Shown piece by piece: positions 24,835 to 37,571 of a stretch of 64,000 bases of DNA. The stretch's first letter is position 1. Each line of letters begins with the position of its first letter. The stretch is from Dichotomocladium elegans (taxonomy: Eukaryota > Mucoromycota > Mucoromycetes > Mucorales > Lichtheimiaceae): assembly GCA_025716815.1 (NCBI GenBank), contig JAIXMN010000015.1, positions 682,001 through 746,000 of the forward strand. Direction: 5' to 3'. The notes beneath the pieces were generated by a model, which was not told the DNA's origin, searched no databases, and saw nothing but the letters and a program-made list of their open reading frames with translations. Both the position numbers and the translations under genes were made by a program.

Positions 24835-26328
24835 TTGACGGTGTAAAGCACGTGTTCAAATTCTACGTCTTCCTCCCCTCCCGACCCTGGACTGCAAAAT
24901 GGTTCGATTGTGAATGGGCTGGTTACACCGAATCGAGTACCCCCACATGCGCATTAGGCCTTCTCTTCTTTCCCCGCATACGCTACTTCCCATCGCGTCA
25001 TCTCTCGCAACTCCATCGATCACTCCTGCTCGCCTCTCAATTGCTTGTCTATTTCCTCAGATCTCATTTCCGCTGATCACACCAGACGCCGCATAACATT
25101 CTCTTTATTCGCTCTAAAGTAATCTACGCCCTCGCGTCAACTTAATCTTTGTCTTGATTTCATCCACCGCGAATGGTATGGTCTGGTCACGCCATTCTTT
25201 CCACCGCGCTCATCCTCAATAGTGCCATCACTTTTACGCGGCCTATGACCTGCTAGCCTGTGATTTGATGGTTACCCTGTCTTTTGCCAGTCTCCTGTTG
25301 TCCACTGCATAACTGCGTTGCCTCTGTGGGCAAGCACTGTCCTCGCTTTTGAGCAGGGAAAATGTAAAGCTCCGCTGGTCGCGTCCCTGAAAGAATTATG
25401 TACCTTCCGAGGACTTTGCTCCAAGCCCTCTCGTGTCCCCACTCTTCCATTGCTTCCTTCACGATTACCGTCGCATTGACACATTAGATTTGCTCCTCTC
25501 TGATTTGAAAGCTGCCATCAGCAAATCTCAAAGGAATTTGTCGAGATTGGCGCTCTTCCCTCGACCATTTGGTTGCCGTGTAAGACTGGTCAAAACCATT
25601 CATGCCTTCCTGAAACCACTTTCACACGTGACTCTGAAACATGTTCCTTTTTCATATCTCCGCACGTATGAAGACAGGCAAGGATTGCCATGTTATTCTT
25701 GGCAACAGAGCAGTGGGAGGTGGCAACGTGCTACCTACCGGCCATGCACTTGGTTACCAAGTTTTTACTCTTTAGGCTCATCTGGCGTCTTTTTTTTTTT
25801 GTGGAAAGAGAGTTGGTCATTTTTTATGCTCAGGGAACTGCCACTTCCTGGTCATTATCGGTCATATTTTTGTCAACGTTTACCATTGCAGACCCAAGAC
25901 CCACGGTTATTTCTAAGCTATTTAATACAGCACATTTGTTTTATACGATGTCTTGATTCCCTGTAGCTCGTGGGAAACAGAATCAGAAGCTCTTTTGCGC
26001 TTCTCTCATCTCAGCATCTTTGACTTCTGAGGCGCCTTTTTATAAATGCACTTGTTGTGCGGAAGATTATACATACTCCCAGTATGATCTGTACATTATT
26101 CCTGAAGCCATGACCACCGGTGTTCCTCGATTTCTATATATATTGTGTCCATCGTGTTCAAAATAGCTTCCATTGGTACCGGGCTATTCGTCTTTAAAGG
26201 ACACCGGCATCCTGGAAAAGGAATATCCGGGTCGAGATCAGGTGTCACAGCGCAACAGTGTTGTCAGAATTATCAAATAAAAAAACAACAGGAAAAGGGA
26301 GAGAACATTATTCCATCTCCCTGTTTCT
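24835..26328. other. 1.5-kb intergenic region, no gene recognised
   Basis: Pyrimidine-rich sequence with several composition-driven open frames (for example 25433-25966). None has a recognisable domain. It may include a long 5' leader of the TPR/F-box gene. Confidence 0.45.
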
Positions 26329-28372
26329 ATGTCAAACACAACTCATCTGCAGAACCACCAATGCTTATACAACTTCACAAGAATTAGCAATGATTATGGA
26401 GTTCCTCTGTGCGAACCCTGGGATTCCCTTCTTAAACGCTCTGAGGCACTACAAGGCGAGGGCGACATTGACGGCGCCATTGATGCGGTGACTGCCGTCT
26501 ATGACAAACTCGTTCGACATCAGATTCGTGCGCTCGAACTCAAATCGCGCTTCCACTTGAAAAAACGCAACTACTATTTAGCAATGCACGATGCCATCGA
26601 CATAATTCATATGGCCCCACTTATGGCCGTGGGGTATCTTCTCAAGGTGGACGTGTACCTGGCACAAAATCAACTACACGAGGCGCTCGAGGTATGCCAA
26701 AGAGCCCTGCGGACTATCCCCAAACTATCGTGCAATGATAGCTACCGTGCTATCCAAACGAAAATGAACGAGGTGGATGCCATGTATGTTGATTTTGTTG
26801 CGAGGCTCCCTGCTGAAATCTTGCCCTTCATCTTCCAAGAGCTGACGCAGCACGACGTTTTCACGGCTTGCATGCTTGTCTCGAAAACGTGGCGGGATCG
26901 ACTGAGACACTGTGGACCTCTCTGGGAAGTCATAGAACCTGGCAAAGGATTTAAAGAATCAAGGCTCAGTCCAGTAGCCTACCTACAAATCGCGCCGCAT
27001 GTTCGATGCTGCTATGGCATCGATGATATTGAACCATCTGTCAGGAGCTGGACAAGTGTAATATACGACGGCATGAAGCGGGAAGTGTTTAGCACTTTAA
27101 GCGAGCTGAAAATTATTGCGAGTAAGTTTCCGTCATAAGCCGCCGCTTCCTCCGAGTAATGTATAGAGCACTATAGCAAATCAAACGCATTCAAAGGATG
27201 CTGAAATCCTTGCAGGTCTCAATGGTGTCGGGAAGACATTGAGAAAACTCTGTATAACAATTGATTCCGCGCTTTCCATAGCTCAGATTCAAGGATGTTG
27301 CCCGAACCTTCACGTATTGTCCTATACCAATATCGACTTGCTCTCAGTCGAAGAGCATCCCGTATTGGCTTCAAAAAATCTGCATTCTCTGTCGATCATC
27401 ACTCCCACCCAAGATTTCAGCTTTCACGTTGATGACGTTGCATTCAAGGGCTCGCCCTTCCCAAACCTCCGTCGCTTACACATTGGGGTCAATGCCTATA
27501 TGGACTTATCTCTTTTTGATTATCAATATCCGCTCTTGGAGTGCTTAAGTTTCAATACCGACCGCGACTGGCTATTTTCGGACGAACTGACAGCAACGAA
27601 AAGTTATCGGCCTGTGTCAATGGGTTTATCATCATTGAGTATCAATCCTCCGGATATGCGTACCCTTATGGATTATCTTAAAGCGCATCAAAATTCCGTT
27701 GAAGATTTCCATCTTGACATGAATTATGCAATGTTCAGCTTTCTGCCCCAACAAGCCTTGCAGGGTTTGCATTTTGGACGTTTGCGCAGATTGATGCTCA
27801 CTGCTCCACATCCTGAACGCGCAACAGAGGTTTTGGAGAGCATTCTGCGAGGGTGTCTTCGTTGCCTTGAAGAGCTCATCATCAATGATTTCATCAAAAT
27901 ACCCAAGTCCACATTCCAGCTCATGGCGAGCCTTTCATCATTGCGCGTTATATGCATCAACGGACTGGCCAACCCTGCGGGTTTAGCGGAGTATTTTGCA
28001 ACAGTGTCCAAAACACAACAGCAGCAGCTAAAGGAAGTTCGCCTGGAGGAAGCAAAGATTACGGATGAGGTGCTCGATGCGCTGGCTCAGCTGAAGACAT
28101 TGCAGTCAGTAACGATTCATAACAACCTGATCTCAGAGACCTTCACCACTGAGGGTTTAAATTGGTTCTTTGGAAAGCATGCGCTTCACAGCAGTTTGCG
28201 GACTATCACGCTATCATCCTGCAAAGCTGTACACCTTACTTACAAGATCATTAGTAAAATACAGTCCCTCGAGAAGCTTATCATCCCACAGTTCGCAGCA
28301 TTCAATCGCGAGGAATTGAAATTTCAAAAAGTCATGGGCGAACGTCCAGATGTTGCGGTAATTTATATTTAA
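26329..28372 (+). CDS. TPR / F-box / LRR protein (Pof3/Dia2-like architecture)
   Basis: Two exons (26329-27121, 27216-28372) give 649 residues. The N-terminal part (to about residue 145) is helical with TPR-like repeats (AIDAVTAVYDKL, YYLAMHDAIDIIHMAP, LHEALEVCQRALRT). An F-box follows (FVARLPAEILPFIFQELTQ to PLWEVI, residues about 155-205), and then leucine-rich repeats to the end. This order matches yeast Dia2 and fission-yeast Pof3, F-box proteins of SCF ligases with roles in replication and genome stability. Mucorales carry many paralogues, so orthology is not claimed. The intron is supported by GTAAGT and TTGCAG. Confidence 0.82.
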
Positions 28373-29011
28373 ATCAACAAGGAATTTCTTTGTAAATATT
28401 GTACTTGTTGCTGATCCGCGCCATCGATGAGAAACATTCCGATATTCTTTGATTTTCCTTCATTGGTCATAATGTGCCTGCTCTGCAATTTTCCCGGATG
28501 TATGAGATCGTGTCACCATACCGGCATAGTTCCGAGGCTACGCATTTGCATCTTCAGTTGAAGCTATGCGCGGCCTAGGTAATATATGGAGCATTACAAT
28601 ATAAGAGAGAAGGCGAGTTAAGGGTTTTGTTACTGCTTCTGTTCACATGTTTCGCCGATTATTTGGACACGCTGGCCCAGCTTTGTCCGACTGGCTGGTA
28701 TGTGCGTGTGGGGGTTTGGGGGTGGGGTCGTTGTTGTGCAAGCGAGAAAGCCGAGAGAGCTGCAAAGCTTTTTAAAACTCTCCTTTCTTTTCCGAAACAA
28801 ACAAGCTTGGCATCAGTCACCACTGCTTCCATGAGCCCCATTCGATCCATTCCAGAAGCATTGAATGCTGCGTCTGCAGTAGTGTTTCTTTTTGGGTACT
28901 TTGGCCTCTTCTTTTTTTTTCCTTGACTTTTACCAGCTTTAACTTTTTGTTCAACGATCGCAACGACGATTTAACGCTTTTTATTTATTTATTGAATATC
29001 ACACGCACAGT
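28373..29011. other. intergenic, T-rich
   Basis: Terminator region of the F-box gene and promoter of the acyltransferase gene, with a T run at 28911-28920. No gene is supported. Confidence 0.45.
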
Positions 29012-30285
29012 ATGGCAGGTACGCTACAAGTGGTGCAGGTCACGTCGTTCTTGCTGCGGCCCTTTTCAGAACGACTTTTGGTGCGTATCAATTCGAGGAT
29101 CGCGGGAACCATGTGGACGGCTATGCAGGTAAATACGATCGAAAATTTTGTTTTAAGGTTATTATTGACAAGTGCGATAAATAGTATATTTTCGAGAAGC
29201 GGCAAAAGGCACGCATTACCTTTTCCGGAGATCGTCTGCCGGACAAGGAGTCGGCTATTGTGATTTGCAATCACCGGTCATGGACCGACTTTTATCTTCT
29301 CCACTCCATCGCTATCCGGCGAGGCATGTTGAGCAACTGTAAAGTAAGTATTTTCTCGGCCAGAAAGCGACGATCACTTGTGCTCACGTCAAAAGCGGCA
29401 TCGCTATCTTGCCGTAGTATTTTGTAAAGGATTCGCTCAAATGGGTTCGTATCCGCTTTTGCCAAAAAAAAAAAAGTATCGTAAATACTCATTCTTTTTC
29501 ACCAGTTACCATTCTTCGGGTGGGGCATGTGGGTATGTGTTTTCTGATGCTGTAGAAAAAAAATTCTAAGGACACTTTTTCGAAATAGCTGGCAGACTTT
29601 TTATTTGTTCGACGGAACTGGTTGCAAGACCAAAAGAAAATCCAAAAGACCTTCAATAGCATAAAACGATTAAATACGCCCGTGTGGATCACCAGCTTTG
29701 TCGAAGGAACACGTTTCACGCCTGCAAAACTGCGGGAGGTTTGTAACCAAGTAACAGGAATACTCGGGCAGCTTTTCTCTAACCCATACCTGGGTGATGG
29801 TGGGGTGTTTGCGCGGATAAACAGTGCCAAGCTTTTGAAAAGGAGCGGGGCTTCACAATTATGTGCAATGTGCTTCTTCCTCGTACCAAAGGTTTTGTGA
29901 CCTGCGTCAACGCATTCCGGGTGAGTCATGTCAAGCACGTTTACGGTAAGTCAGGGGATGATGCAATATCAGCGCGTCCAGATAATTTACCCGCATGGGG
30001 CTGGTAGACGTAACGATTTGCTACAACCACCGGCTCAGAGGAGAATTAGAAGAATTCAATGTGGCGCCGGACATGGTCCGTGTTCATGCGCGGAAACTGG
30101 GCGACGAATACGAGTTCCATGTGAACGTTAAGCGGTACCCAATTGAGGATCTCCCCAAAGACGATGAGCAGCTGGCTGCCTGGTTGAGGGGACGCTATGT
30201 TGAAAAAGACAAGTTTTTGTCCCAGTTACGGGATCACTGGACGGAAGGCTTGGAGGTGTGGACAGAGACCGTGCCGTTTTTCTAA
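29012..30285 (+). CDS. lysophospholipid / 1-acylglycerol-3-phosphate acyltransferase
   Basis: Seven exons (29012-29128, 29185-29343, 29418-29444, 29506-29532, 29589-29738, 29825-29945, 30008-30285) give 292 residues. The PlsC-type catalytic motif H-x4-D is present in CNHRSWTDFYLLH. FVEGTRFTPAKLRE carries the acceptor-binding EGTR motif, and LLPRTKGFV and HVYDVTICY are typical of the eukaryotic AGPAT5/LCLAT1/Cst26 group. These enzymes acylate lysophosphatidic acid or lysophosphoinositides, usually in the ER or mitochondrial outer membrane. Two exons are only 27 nt long. The last intron was placed to restore the VYDVTICY block. Substrate specificity cannot be told. Confidence 0.88.
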
Positions 30286-30961
30286 CTGTGCAAATAAAAG
30301 ACTTTTTTCCTTTGTCACCAGAAAACATTAATCCATCCGCTTTACATTTCGGGTTACCAATCCGGCTCACACCACGCATATCCAGATGTGCATGCGGCTA
30401 TAACCACGGCGGAGGATTTGGGTGGTGCGCCAGAAGTAGCGGTAGGGCCACACTGGGGAGTGGGAGCGCAATGGCGGGGGCATCGGCAATTTACACCGGC
30501 TGAGTGCGGGAAAAAGGAAGACGACGATAAAAAAAAATATAGCTGACTCCCACAACCACTCCCCACCTAAAGGACTTTTCCTGCTTTGTTATCGCAAGGC
30601 TCGGCCACCTTGTAGGTGAGCCGGGTGGGAAGAGAGCATCATTTAAGCAATACAGCCTACGCGTATAACAAAGAGTCTTGATGTGCTAATATCCTCATTT
30701 CGTGGTATGTTCATCGGCTTATTACACGCATAAATTGGCTCTATTGAACCGCGCATACTCTCTATGATGGCCTGATATCCATGATCGCATGACGCAAAGT
30801 TGATTGAAAATAAAAGTATAGGAATTAGTCGAATGATCAGTGCAGTACCTATTTTGTGAACGATGTGTTTTATGCCGATTTGTGAGACCGCCATCCTGGT
30901 TTTATTACAACAACGGGTCGTACGATTTCTTTTTTTCTTTTTCTTTCTTTTCCTTTCATAT
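30286..30961. other. intergenic, promoter of fumarate reductase gene
   Basis: No gene is supported. A T/C-rich tract (about 30927-30957) directly precedes the first ATG of the next gene. Confidence 0.5.
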
Positions 30962-32527
30962 ATGCAGCTTGTGACAACCTCGTTCTTGCTGCTTCTTCTT
31001 TACTTTGGATTGCAACACTTTTACAACAACATGAGCCAGAAGACCATCATTATCATTGGCGGAGGACTCGCTGGACTTACGGCAACGATCGAGTCTGCAA
31101 CAACTAACCCATCTGCTCGCGTGATTCTGCTGGACAAGGAAAAGGGCATCGGGTAAGGTGTATAACTCAAAGCATTATTCTGCAGCCATGAACAAACCAA
31201 ACGCATACTCAGTGGAAACTCGGCGAAAGCGACGTCCGGTATAAACGGAATGACCGAACAGGGTGACACGTTTGAAGACTTTGAGCACGACACGCTTGAG
31301 TCGGGTGGCGGTCTTTCGAACATTGCCTTGGTCAAAAAACTCGTATACGAGAGTGTGGATGCGCTTGCATGGTTGCGCGAGCAAGATCCGACGCTCGACC
31401 TTTCACTGGTGTCCCAGTGCGGTGGGCACAGTCGGCCCCGAACACATCGGTGCGCAGCCAAGCCCGGGGGTGGGCCCGTGCCGGTCGGTTGGCGACTTGT
31501 CCAGGCGCTCAAGCAGAAAGCCGGAACGCTCGGCAATGTCGAAATTCGCACCGAATCTCGCGTCCAACGCCTTATCGTCGCAGCGGGCAACGATGCCATT
31601 CGAGGCGTTGAACTAGCGAATGGTGAAAAAATAGATGCGGAGGCGGTGATACTGGCGAGTGGTGGGTTTGGTGGCCAGACACTGGAGATCGAGCAGCCTG
31701 ATGGGATGCCAACTTTGCTTAGTCAATATGCACCGCACTTGCTCAACATTGCTACCACCAACGGGCCCTGGGCCAATGGCGACGGCGTGCGGCTCGGCCT
31801 GGCGGTTGGGGCGGCCACTAAGGATATGGACCAGATCCAGATCCACCCGACTGGGTTTGTGGACCCGGCCAATCCCAAAGCGCATACCAAGTTCCTTGCT
31901 CCTGAAGCCCTGCGTGCGTACGGCGGCGTGCTCTTATCATCGACAGGCCATCGCTTTGTAAACGAGCTCACTCGGCGCGATGCACTGACCAAGGCCATTC
32001 TTGAAACTCAATCGGTGCCTATTAACCTGGTCATGACAGACGCGATGATCGACAGCTTTGGCCGCTCGACGGCTGAGTTTTATGCGAAAAAAGGATTTTT
32101 CAAGAAATGTGCGGGCTTACAAGAGTTGGCTACACAATTGGGGGCAAATGCATCTATTGTTGAAGATGAGTTTAAGCGATACGACATGCATGTCACTGAA
32201 CGCACAGACGACGCCACCGCGAGCATTGTGCCGGACAGGTTTGGGAAAACCTTATTCCCTAAGAAGCTTTTGGAACAGCCTCAGACCACGTACTGGGTTG
32301 CACAAATCACCCCATGCATCCATTACACCATGGGCGGCCTGGAAATCAACACGAGCGCACAAGTTATTTCTGAGCAGACCCATCAACCAATACCCGGACT
32401 GTTTGCCGCAGGCGAGGTGACGAGCGGCGTGCATGGAAAAAACCGACTTGCCGGTAATTCGCTTTTGGAGTGTGTAGTATATGGAAGAACGGCAGGAAGG
32501 AATGCTGCAAAATACGCCAGTGCATAA
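30962..32527 (+). CDS. OSM1: soluble fumarate reductase (Osm1/Frd1 type)
   Basis: Two exons (30962-31152, 31213-32527) give 501 residues. The enzyme reduces fumarate to succinate and helps reoxidise reduced flavins under low oxygen. The FAD site GGGLAGLTATIES follows the N-terminus. GNSAKATSGING, GGHSRPRTHR, ASGGFGGQ, QIHPTGF, GHRFVNELTRRDALTKAI and the C-terminal CIHYTMGGLEIN and GLFAAGEVTSGVHGKNRLAGNSLLE are all present, so the catalytic core is intact. The first ATG adds a 23-residue segment with a strong hydrophobic core before an in-frame second ATG at 31031 (MSQKT). Use of the second start would give a cytosolic form. The DUF1772-like gene converges on it. Confidence 0.95.
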
Positions 32528-32600
32528 ATTACAGGCTCACGCAGTCGCCAAATATATTTGTTTATAAAGTTCAAAGCATAACATAATGTCTTTTTATTTG

Positions 32601-33047
32601 CTAATCTAAAGTATAAATGCCCAAACCTAAAGCAGCAATTGATGCAACAATTCGGAACCATTGTTTGGCATACCATTGTTCCGTATATGCTGCGATCAGC
32701 TCCTTCTTATGCTTTGGTCTGTCACGCACCGACTTGCGGAGGCCCCCGTAGATCGAATCCATGACAAGGAACGTCCAAGGGATAGCAGCAAAGGACAGCA
32801 CCGCGCACAAAAGGTGAACAGACTGGCGTGTGCTGTAGAATTGAACGGCGTGTCCCAACGTTCCCATAAAGATGCTGGTGAGAGCCAGACGGGTGCCGTA
32901 AGTAAGGAAAACGGCCCAGCCTTCAACGGGGTATTGTGTGACACGGAAGACCGGGATAAGCACGAGTTGGGCCGTCAAAGACATGCCAGCAAAGAGGCCA
33001 TTGAAGACGATGCCAATGACAGTGAGCAGATGAAGTAATGCAGACAT
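32601..33047 (-). CDS. DUF1772 / anthrone-oxygenase-like membrane protein
   Basis: A single-exon frame of 148 residues from the ATG at 33047. Four hydrophobic segments are visible (LLHLLTVIGIVFNGLFAGMS, a second around residues 45-65, a third with HLLCAVLSFAAIPWTFLVMD, and a fourth near the end). A conserved-looking Arg/Lys loop lies between segments 3 and 4 (LRKSVRDRPKHKKEL). The layout fits DUF1772, which includes anthrone oxygenases of secondary metabolism, but no cluster surrounds it. It is convergent with OSM1, with 73 bp between stop codons. Confidence 0.65.
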   Translation of the reverse strand: MSALLHLLTVIGIVFNGLFAGMSLTAQLVLIPVFRVTQYPVEGWAVFLTYGTRLALTSIFMGTLGHAVQFYSTRQSVHLLCAVLSFAAIPWTFLVMDSIYGGLRKSVRDRPKHKKELIAAYTEQWYAKQWFRIVASIAALGLGIYTLD

Positions 33048-33495
33048 GAAAAACAATAAGGGATGAATGGTTGCAGAGGGCCATGCTTATATAACTTTTT
33101 TCTTATCCCAACATCGACTCGGGCTTAGCTGCAGACTTGCTTGCAGCGAAGCGGAGATGTACGCCATAAAGGCATTTGGGATCGGCATACTGTCCAAGCC
33201 ATTTGGGCTTTCGACGCACCTGTAGCTCCTTTTTCAATGTCCTTTGTGGTTGTACAATTATCCCTTGCATCTCAATGTGTCACCTACCCTTCATTTTCCA
33301 CCCCATCAGCTGCAGTGATCCATTGTCCGCTAATCCCCTCTCCTAGTTCTTATATACACCATACTGCACCATGTCTTCGATGGTGCGCTTCCGAACCCCA
33401 TGTCAATTGATCCAAAGCTAAAAGTGTCGTCTTAACCAAAGCTCTTTTTATTTCGACGTGTCAACAATACAGTTTTTTTTTTACCTGCTTACGAA
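33048..33495. other. intergenic
   Basis: Upstream region of the DUF1772-like gene; nothing else is recognised. It marks the left edge of the repeat-rich half of the window. Confidence 0.45.
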
Positions 33496-33843
33496 ATGAA
33501 ATATACAAGTCTGTGCTACAATGGATGGTGGCACGTTGCAGCTGAGGAAATATTTCCGCAACAACAAGATGTTGGGACGCAACTCCCATTGGAAAACGGA
33601 GTGTATACGATATCTTATCCTTCTCTTCTTGCTAACGTAATTGAATCAAGACGCTGGGAAATGAGAGCGGATTTTTTGCAATCCATCCGCATCACAGCCG
33701 AAAACTACCATAGAACTCTGCTTTCTCAGGACAGTGCCAGCAACATGTTTGTTTGAGAGTTGGACGAATTTCCTTCGATATATTGGATACTCGGAAGTCG
33801 ATACCCATTGTGCTATTGTAGCTTCTCTGTGAGTTATGCCCAT
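33496..33843. other. conserved tail segment beside orphan gene (also at 42049-42296)
   Basis: A plus-strand frame from the ATG at 33496 encodes 86 residues (SRRWEMRADFLQSIRITAEN and more). An overlapping minus-strand frame covers 33646-33843. The same block, inverted, lies at 42049-42296 next to the pseudogene copy, so it was part of the duplicated unit. In the second copy the first frame is shifted while the opposite frame stays open. Which strand codes, if either, is unclear. Confidence 0.4.
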
Positions 33844-35357
33844 TCAGACTTATCATGCTAATTGGGCTTCAAATAAATCAATACAAAAAAGAAAGGAAGC
33901 AGCACAATCGGTGATTTTATTTATGCCTCGAGGGCGTGATGAAGATGTCGTGCTGGGGGCTGGGGATGCATTCCTGGCGCACATTCGCCACTTCACAGAT
34001 GTTGTCTAGGCTCTCGCGGTGTTCCAAAGCAGCTTGTGCCTCATGGCCCAAATTAACCATGAACGCTTGGAAAGCGAAAAGCAGATCCATGGTTTCTGTG
34101 AGGTGTACAAAGGAGTCGCGCGATTTGGGTAAAATGATAAGACCAACCTGGCGTGCATAAAATATGCCATTAATGTTGGTCATTATATAGACATACCCTG
34201 CAGATCCTAAACAAAGCAAAAACAAAGGTGTTTAGAACGGCCCCCGATGTCTTATTACCAACTCTTTACCTATAAAATCAATTGCAGCAGTAGTCTGCAG
34301 CGCACGGGACCTTGGATTTAACGAACTTAGGTATGCAAGGATGGCCCCATTCGTCCTTAAGTTCTTGTTTTGTTGCTCTTTTATGAGAGCTGGGCATGTG
34401 CTGGGCGGCTTTACTTCGAGACTGCTGAGCTCGATGTACTTGTTGCAACCCTGGTCATGTTTGACCAAAATGTCGATTTTACGACCGTATTTCTGGTTCT
34501 GGCTCGCCTCATACAGCGCTGCGTTCAGCTTCCGGATTGACTTGGTGCAGGCGCTGCTGGTCTCGCCCCTAACGTTGATTAGTAAAAAAAATACCCTCAA
34601 GAAAAGATCCAGGGTATGCTTACTCGATCAGCTTGATACTGGTGACTTTAGCGAATATACAGCTTAGAATGGTCATAAAACGACGCAAGACGGTGGCCTC
34701 AGTGTCGCTGTTGTTGTATAAGCCCATGAACTTAAGGCTAGATATGCAACAATAGAGAAGTCAACAAAAAGAAAGGTTGGACCGAGAAGAGTGTGTTACT
34801 TACATGGTCTCCACGGCATCCAAAGCACGATATTCTTGGCTGTCGCACTTTTCTGCGAGTAGGAAAGGACGCTGAAGATCGCGAATAAAGACAATGGTTT
34901 CTTGAATAGATTTTCCTTGCATACTACAAAAAGCAAAAAAGAAAAAAGAAGATGAGATATTTCGCATGGACTTGTTTATGCCACAGGCATATTTGCTTTT
35001 CTTTACAATGTGTCAATCACTTGCTGTAGTAGAGCCTTCGTATCATTAGTGGTAACGTGGCTACGGAATTGGGCGGCTACATTATTTAATTCTCAACCCT
35101 CCTTATTTTTATTCCTTTAGAGCAACCCCAGCGGTATTTCTAAAACATAGTGACTTCCCTATATTTAGAAATAGAAATAGAAATGTGCATTCCCAGCGGT
35201 TTTTCTAAACGATTGCTATTTTCAAAAATTTGCTTCGTGCCAAGGTCCCCGCTTGCTAAAGATAGCAAGGCTCCCTACCGTTTTTCTATATTTCAGTTTC
35301 CCCGATAACCTGTAACTTTGAATACTTCTTTTTACTCGTCCCTTTTTTTTTTTAAAC

Positions 35358-36214
35358 ATGTCCAACCCTGCTATCACCACCGCCATTGACAACGCTATCT
35401 CCAACGTCTCATCGGGGCCTGTGAGAAAAGGCAATCGAAGCACTGGCTATAAGCCAGATGAGGACAAGATGCTGGCGCATGCTTGGGTCCGCGTCTCCAC
35501 GGATGGAATCAGCGGCAACAGCCAGACTGAGAAGGAATTCTGGAGACGCGTACTGGACGATTATGAATCCACCAGACTGTCGAAGTGGGGAGGAAGATAT
35601 TCCCAGCGAGAGGCGGGCGGTCTGGCCAGCCGCTGGCAAAAAATAAAGAAGGAGCTCCTGAAGTTTGCCGGCTACAAGGCCAGAGCCGAGCGCGAACGGG
35701 GCAGTGGACAGAACGATGGCGACGTCGTAAGTACTTGATCCTAGGTGTAGCGGTATATAATATGATAATGGCGATACCTAAATTATGCTGGAAGTATAAT
35801 GTCGCCAAAGACTTGTTCCTGGCGGCGGAAGAACGAAGTCTCGACTTCGAGTATGTGTGGCCGATCGTGTGTGATCAGCCATGCTGGCGAGACTGGTCGG
35901 CCAAAGGAAAGGGCAAGGCGTCTAGTGCTGAGTCTGGAAATGATGGGGCCGAAGGTTCTCATGCCCGTCCTGCTGGCCGCAAGCAGCAGAAGCTGCTGGA
36001 GGAGCGAAAGCGCAAGTGGGACGAGATCCACGAGAAGAACATCGAGCAAAACGATGCTTTTCTTGTGGAGATGCGCAGGAAGAATACGCTCCTTCAGGAA
36101 TTGAAGGAGAACGCGATCATGTCTGTCAACATGTCGACTTTGACAGACATGCAACGTGCATATTATGAGCATATGCAAAAGGAAATAATGGAGAAGCGAA
36201 ACATCGCACAATAA
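35358..36214 (+). CDS. Harbinger accessory MYB/SANT-like DNA-binding protein
   Basis: Two exons (35358-35726, 35795-36214) give 262 residues. The N-terminal half (residues about 30-110) resembles the trihelix/MYB-like domain of plant and fungal Harbinger ORF1 proteins: GYKPDEDKMLAHAWVRVS, EFWRRVLDDYE, and LASRWQKIKKELLKFAGY with spaced tryptophans. The C-terminal half has a basic, Glu-rich helix (KQQKLLEERKRKWDEIHEKN), as in the NAM-associated C-terminal domain. In known systems this protein binds the element ends and helps import the transposase into the nucleus. Its stop is 9 nt from the convergent transposase stop. Confidence 0.82.
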
Positions 36215-36222
36215 AAAAATGT

Positions 36223-37571
36223 TTATTCTTGATTCCCCCGCATTTGCCACAGATGATGCGAAAGGTCTGTTCGTAGTTGCATGTACATATTCCGATCCTT
36301 GATCATCCTGTCGCGGCCAGTCAACTCTTCAAGATTATTATTATCTTGACGGGAAACCAGGGCAATAGGATCTTCTTCGTGAAGATATTGCGGGTCATCA
36401 TCGTCGCGCTCATCCTCGACGATCATGTTATGCATGATAATGCATGCCTTCATGACCTTTTCAAGGTCGGAATGCTTCCACAATCTTGCTGGTCTGGAAA
36501 TGATCTGGAAGCGGCCTTGAAGAACCCCGAAAGCTCTCTCGATATCTTTACGTACGCTTTCATGGACGGTAGTAAAATACTATAAAGAAAACAACCCCAT
36601 ATTAGAAACAGATATACAAAAATAGTGTAGCTACATACCTGCTCGCGCTGTCCTCTTGGTTCAGCGTACGCCTGAACAATAGTCGACCATTTTGGATATA
36701 TTCCATCCGCCAAATAGTATCCCATCGAATACTTGTTGTTGTTGATAGTGAATTCGACAGGAGGGAGACGTCCAGACGCGATGTTATCCATTAAATTGGA
36801 CCTATTCAAGACATTGATATCATTCAGAGTTCCAGGTTGCCCAAAAAAGGCATGCCAAATCCATAAATCGCTTGAAGCAACTGCTTCAAGGATTACTGTT
36901 GGCGCTTTCTCCTTGCCGGAAAACTGGCCGTGCCATGCCGTTGGGCAATTTTTCCATACCCAATGCATGCAATCTAGCGAGCCAAGCATTCCTGGAAAGC
37001 CACGTTTGGCATTCGCTGCCAGTATCTTCTCCAGGTCGGATGCATCCGGGGAGCGAAGGTACTGGGCACCAAATACGTTGATAACGCCAGAACAGAACCG
37101 CTTCATAGCCTCCAACCCGGTACTTTCCGCCATGTCAAAGTACTCGTCAAACATATCAGAGCTCGTGCCATAAGCCAGCTGCCTCATGGCCATCGTCGCT
37201 TTCTGGAGAGCCGAATGACCGAGCTTTCCTGCTGCATCAGTTTTCTGACGAAAATATTCGTCATGGTCCTCCAAAGCGTTTACAATTCGGAGGAAAAGGT
37301 CTCGGCCCATCCGAAAACGGCGCCGGAAGCGGTTGGCTGGATACCTTGGGTATTCAGCAAAGTAATCCTGATAAAGCCTTTCACCGCTCTGAACACGATC
37401 GCGGTGAATAGTGCGGCGTCCTGGTACAGATCCGCCTCTCTTAGATGGATATTCCATTTCTTCGCGTTCTGCTTCAAGCAAATTCCGGATACGCTTTTGG
37501 TTATTGCGCCAGTATATTTCCTCATCATCTGCTTCAGCAAAAAGTTCTGCTAGCTGTCTTGGGGTGGCCAT
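36223..37571 (-). CDS. PIF/Harbinger DDE transposase
   Basis: Two exons (37571-36639, 36579-36223) give 429 residues. The catalytic core is complete: D200 in GSLDCMHW, D289 in YYLADGIYPKW, and the glutamate at about residue 325 in SVRKDIERAFGVLQGRF, assembled after splicing. FGQPGTLNDINVL is also typical. An N-terminal region with FRRRFRM and LRIVNAL precedes it. This is the nuclease-like cut-and-paste enzyme of the element. No frameshift or premature stop is seen. The intron (59 nt, GTATGT to TATAG) is required, because the unspliced frame diverges and loses the catalytic Glu region. Confidence 0.92.

Noticed and set aside
25433..25966. 177-residue ORF as a gene
   Set aside because: Composition-driven open frame in pyrimidine-rich DNA with no domain or ATG-context support.
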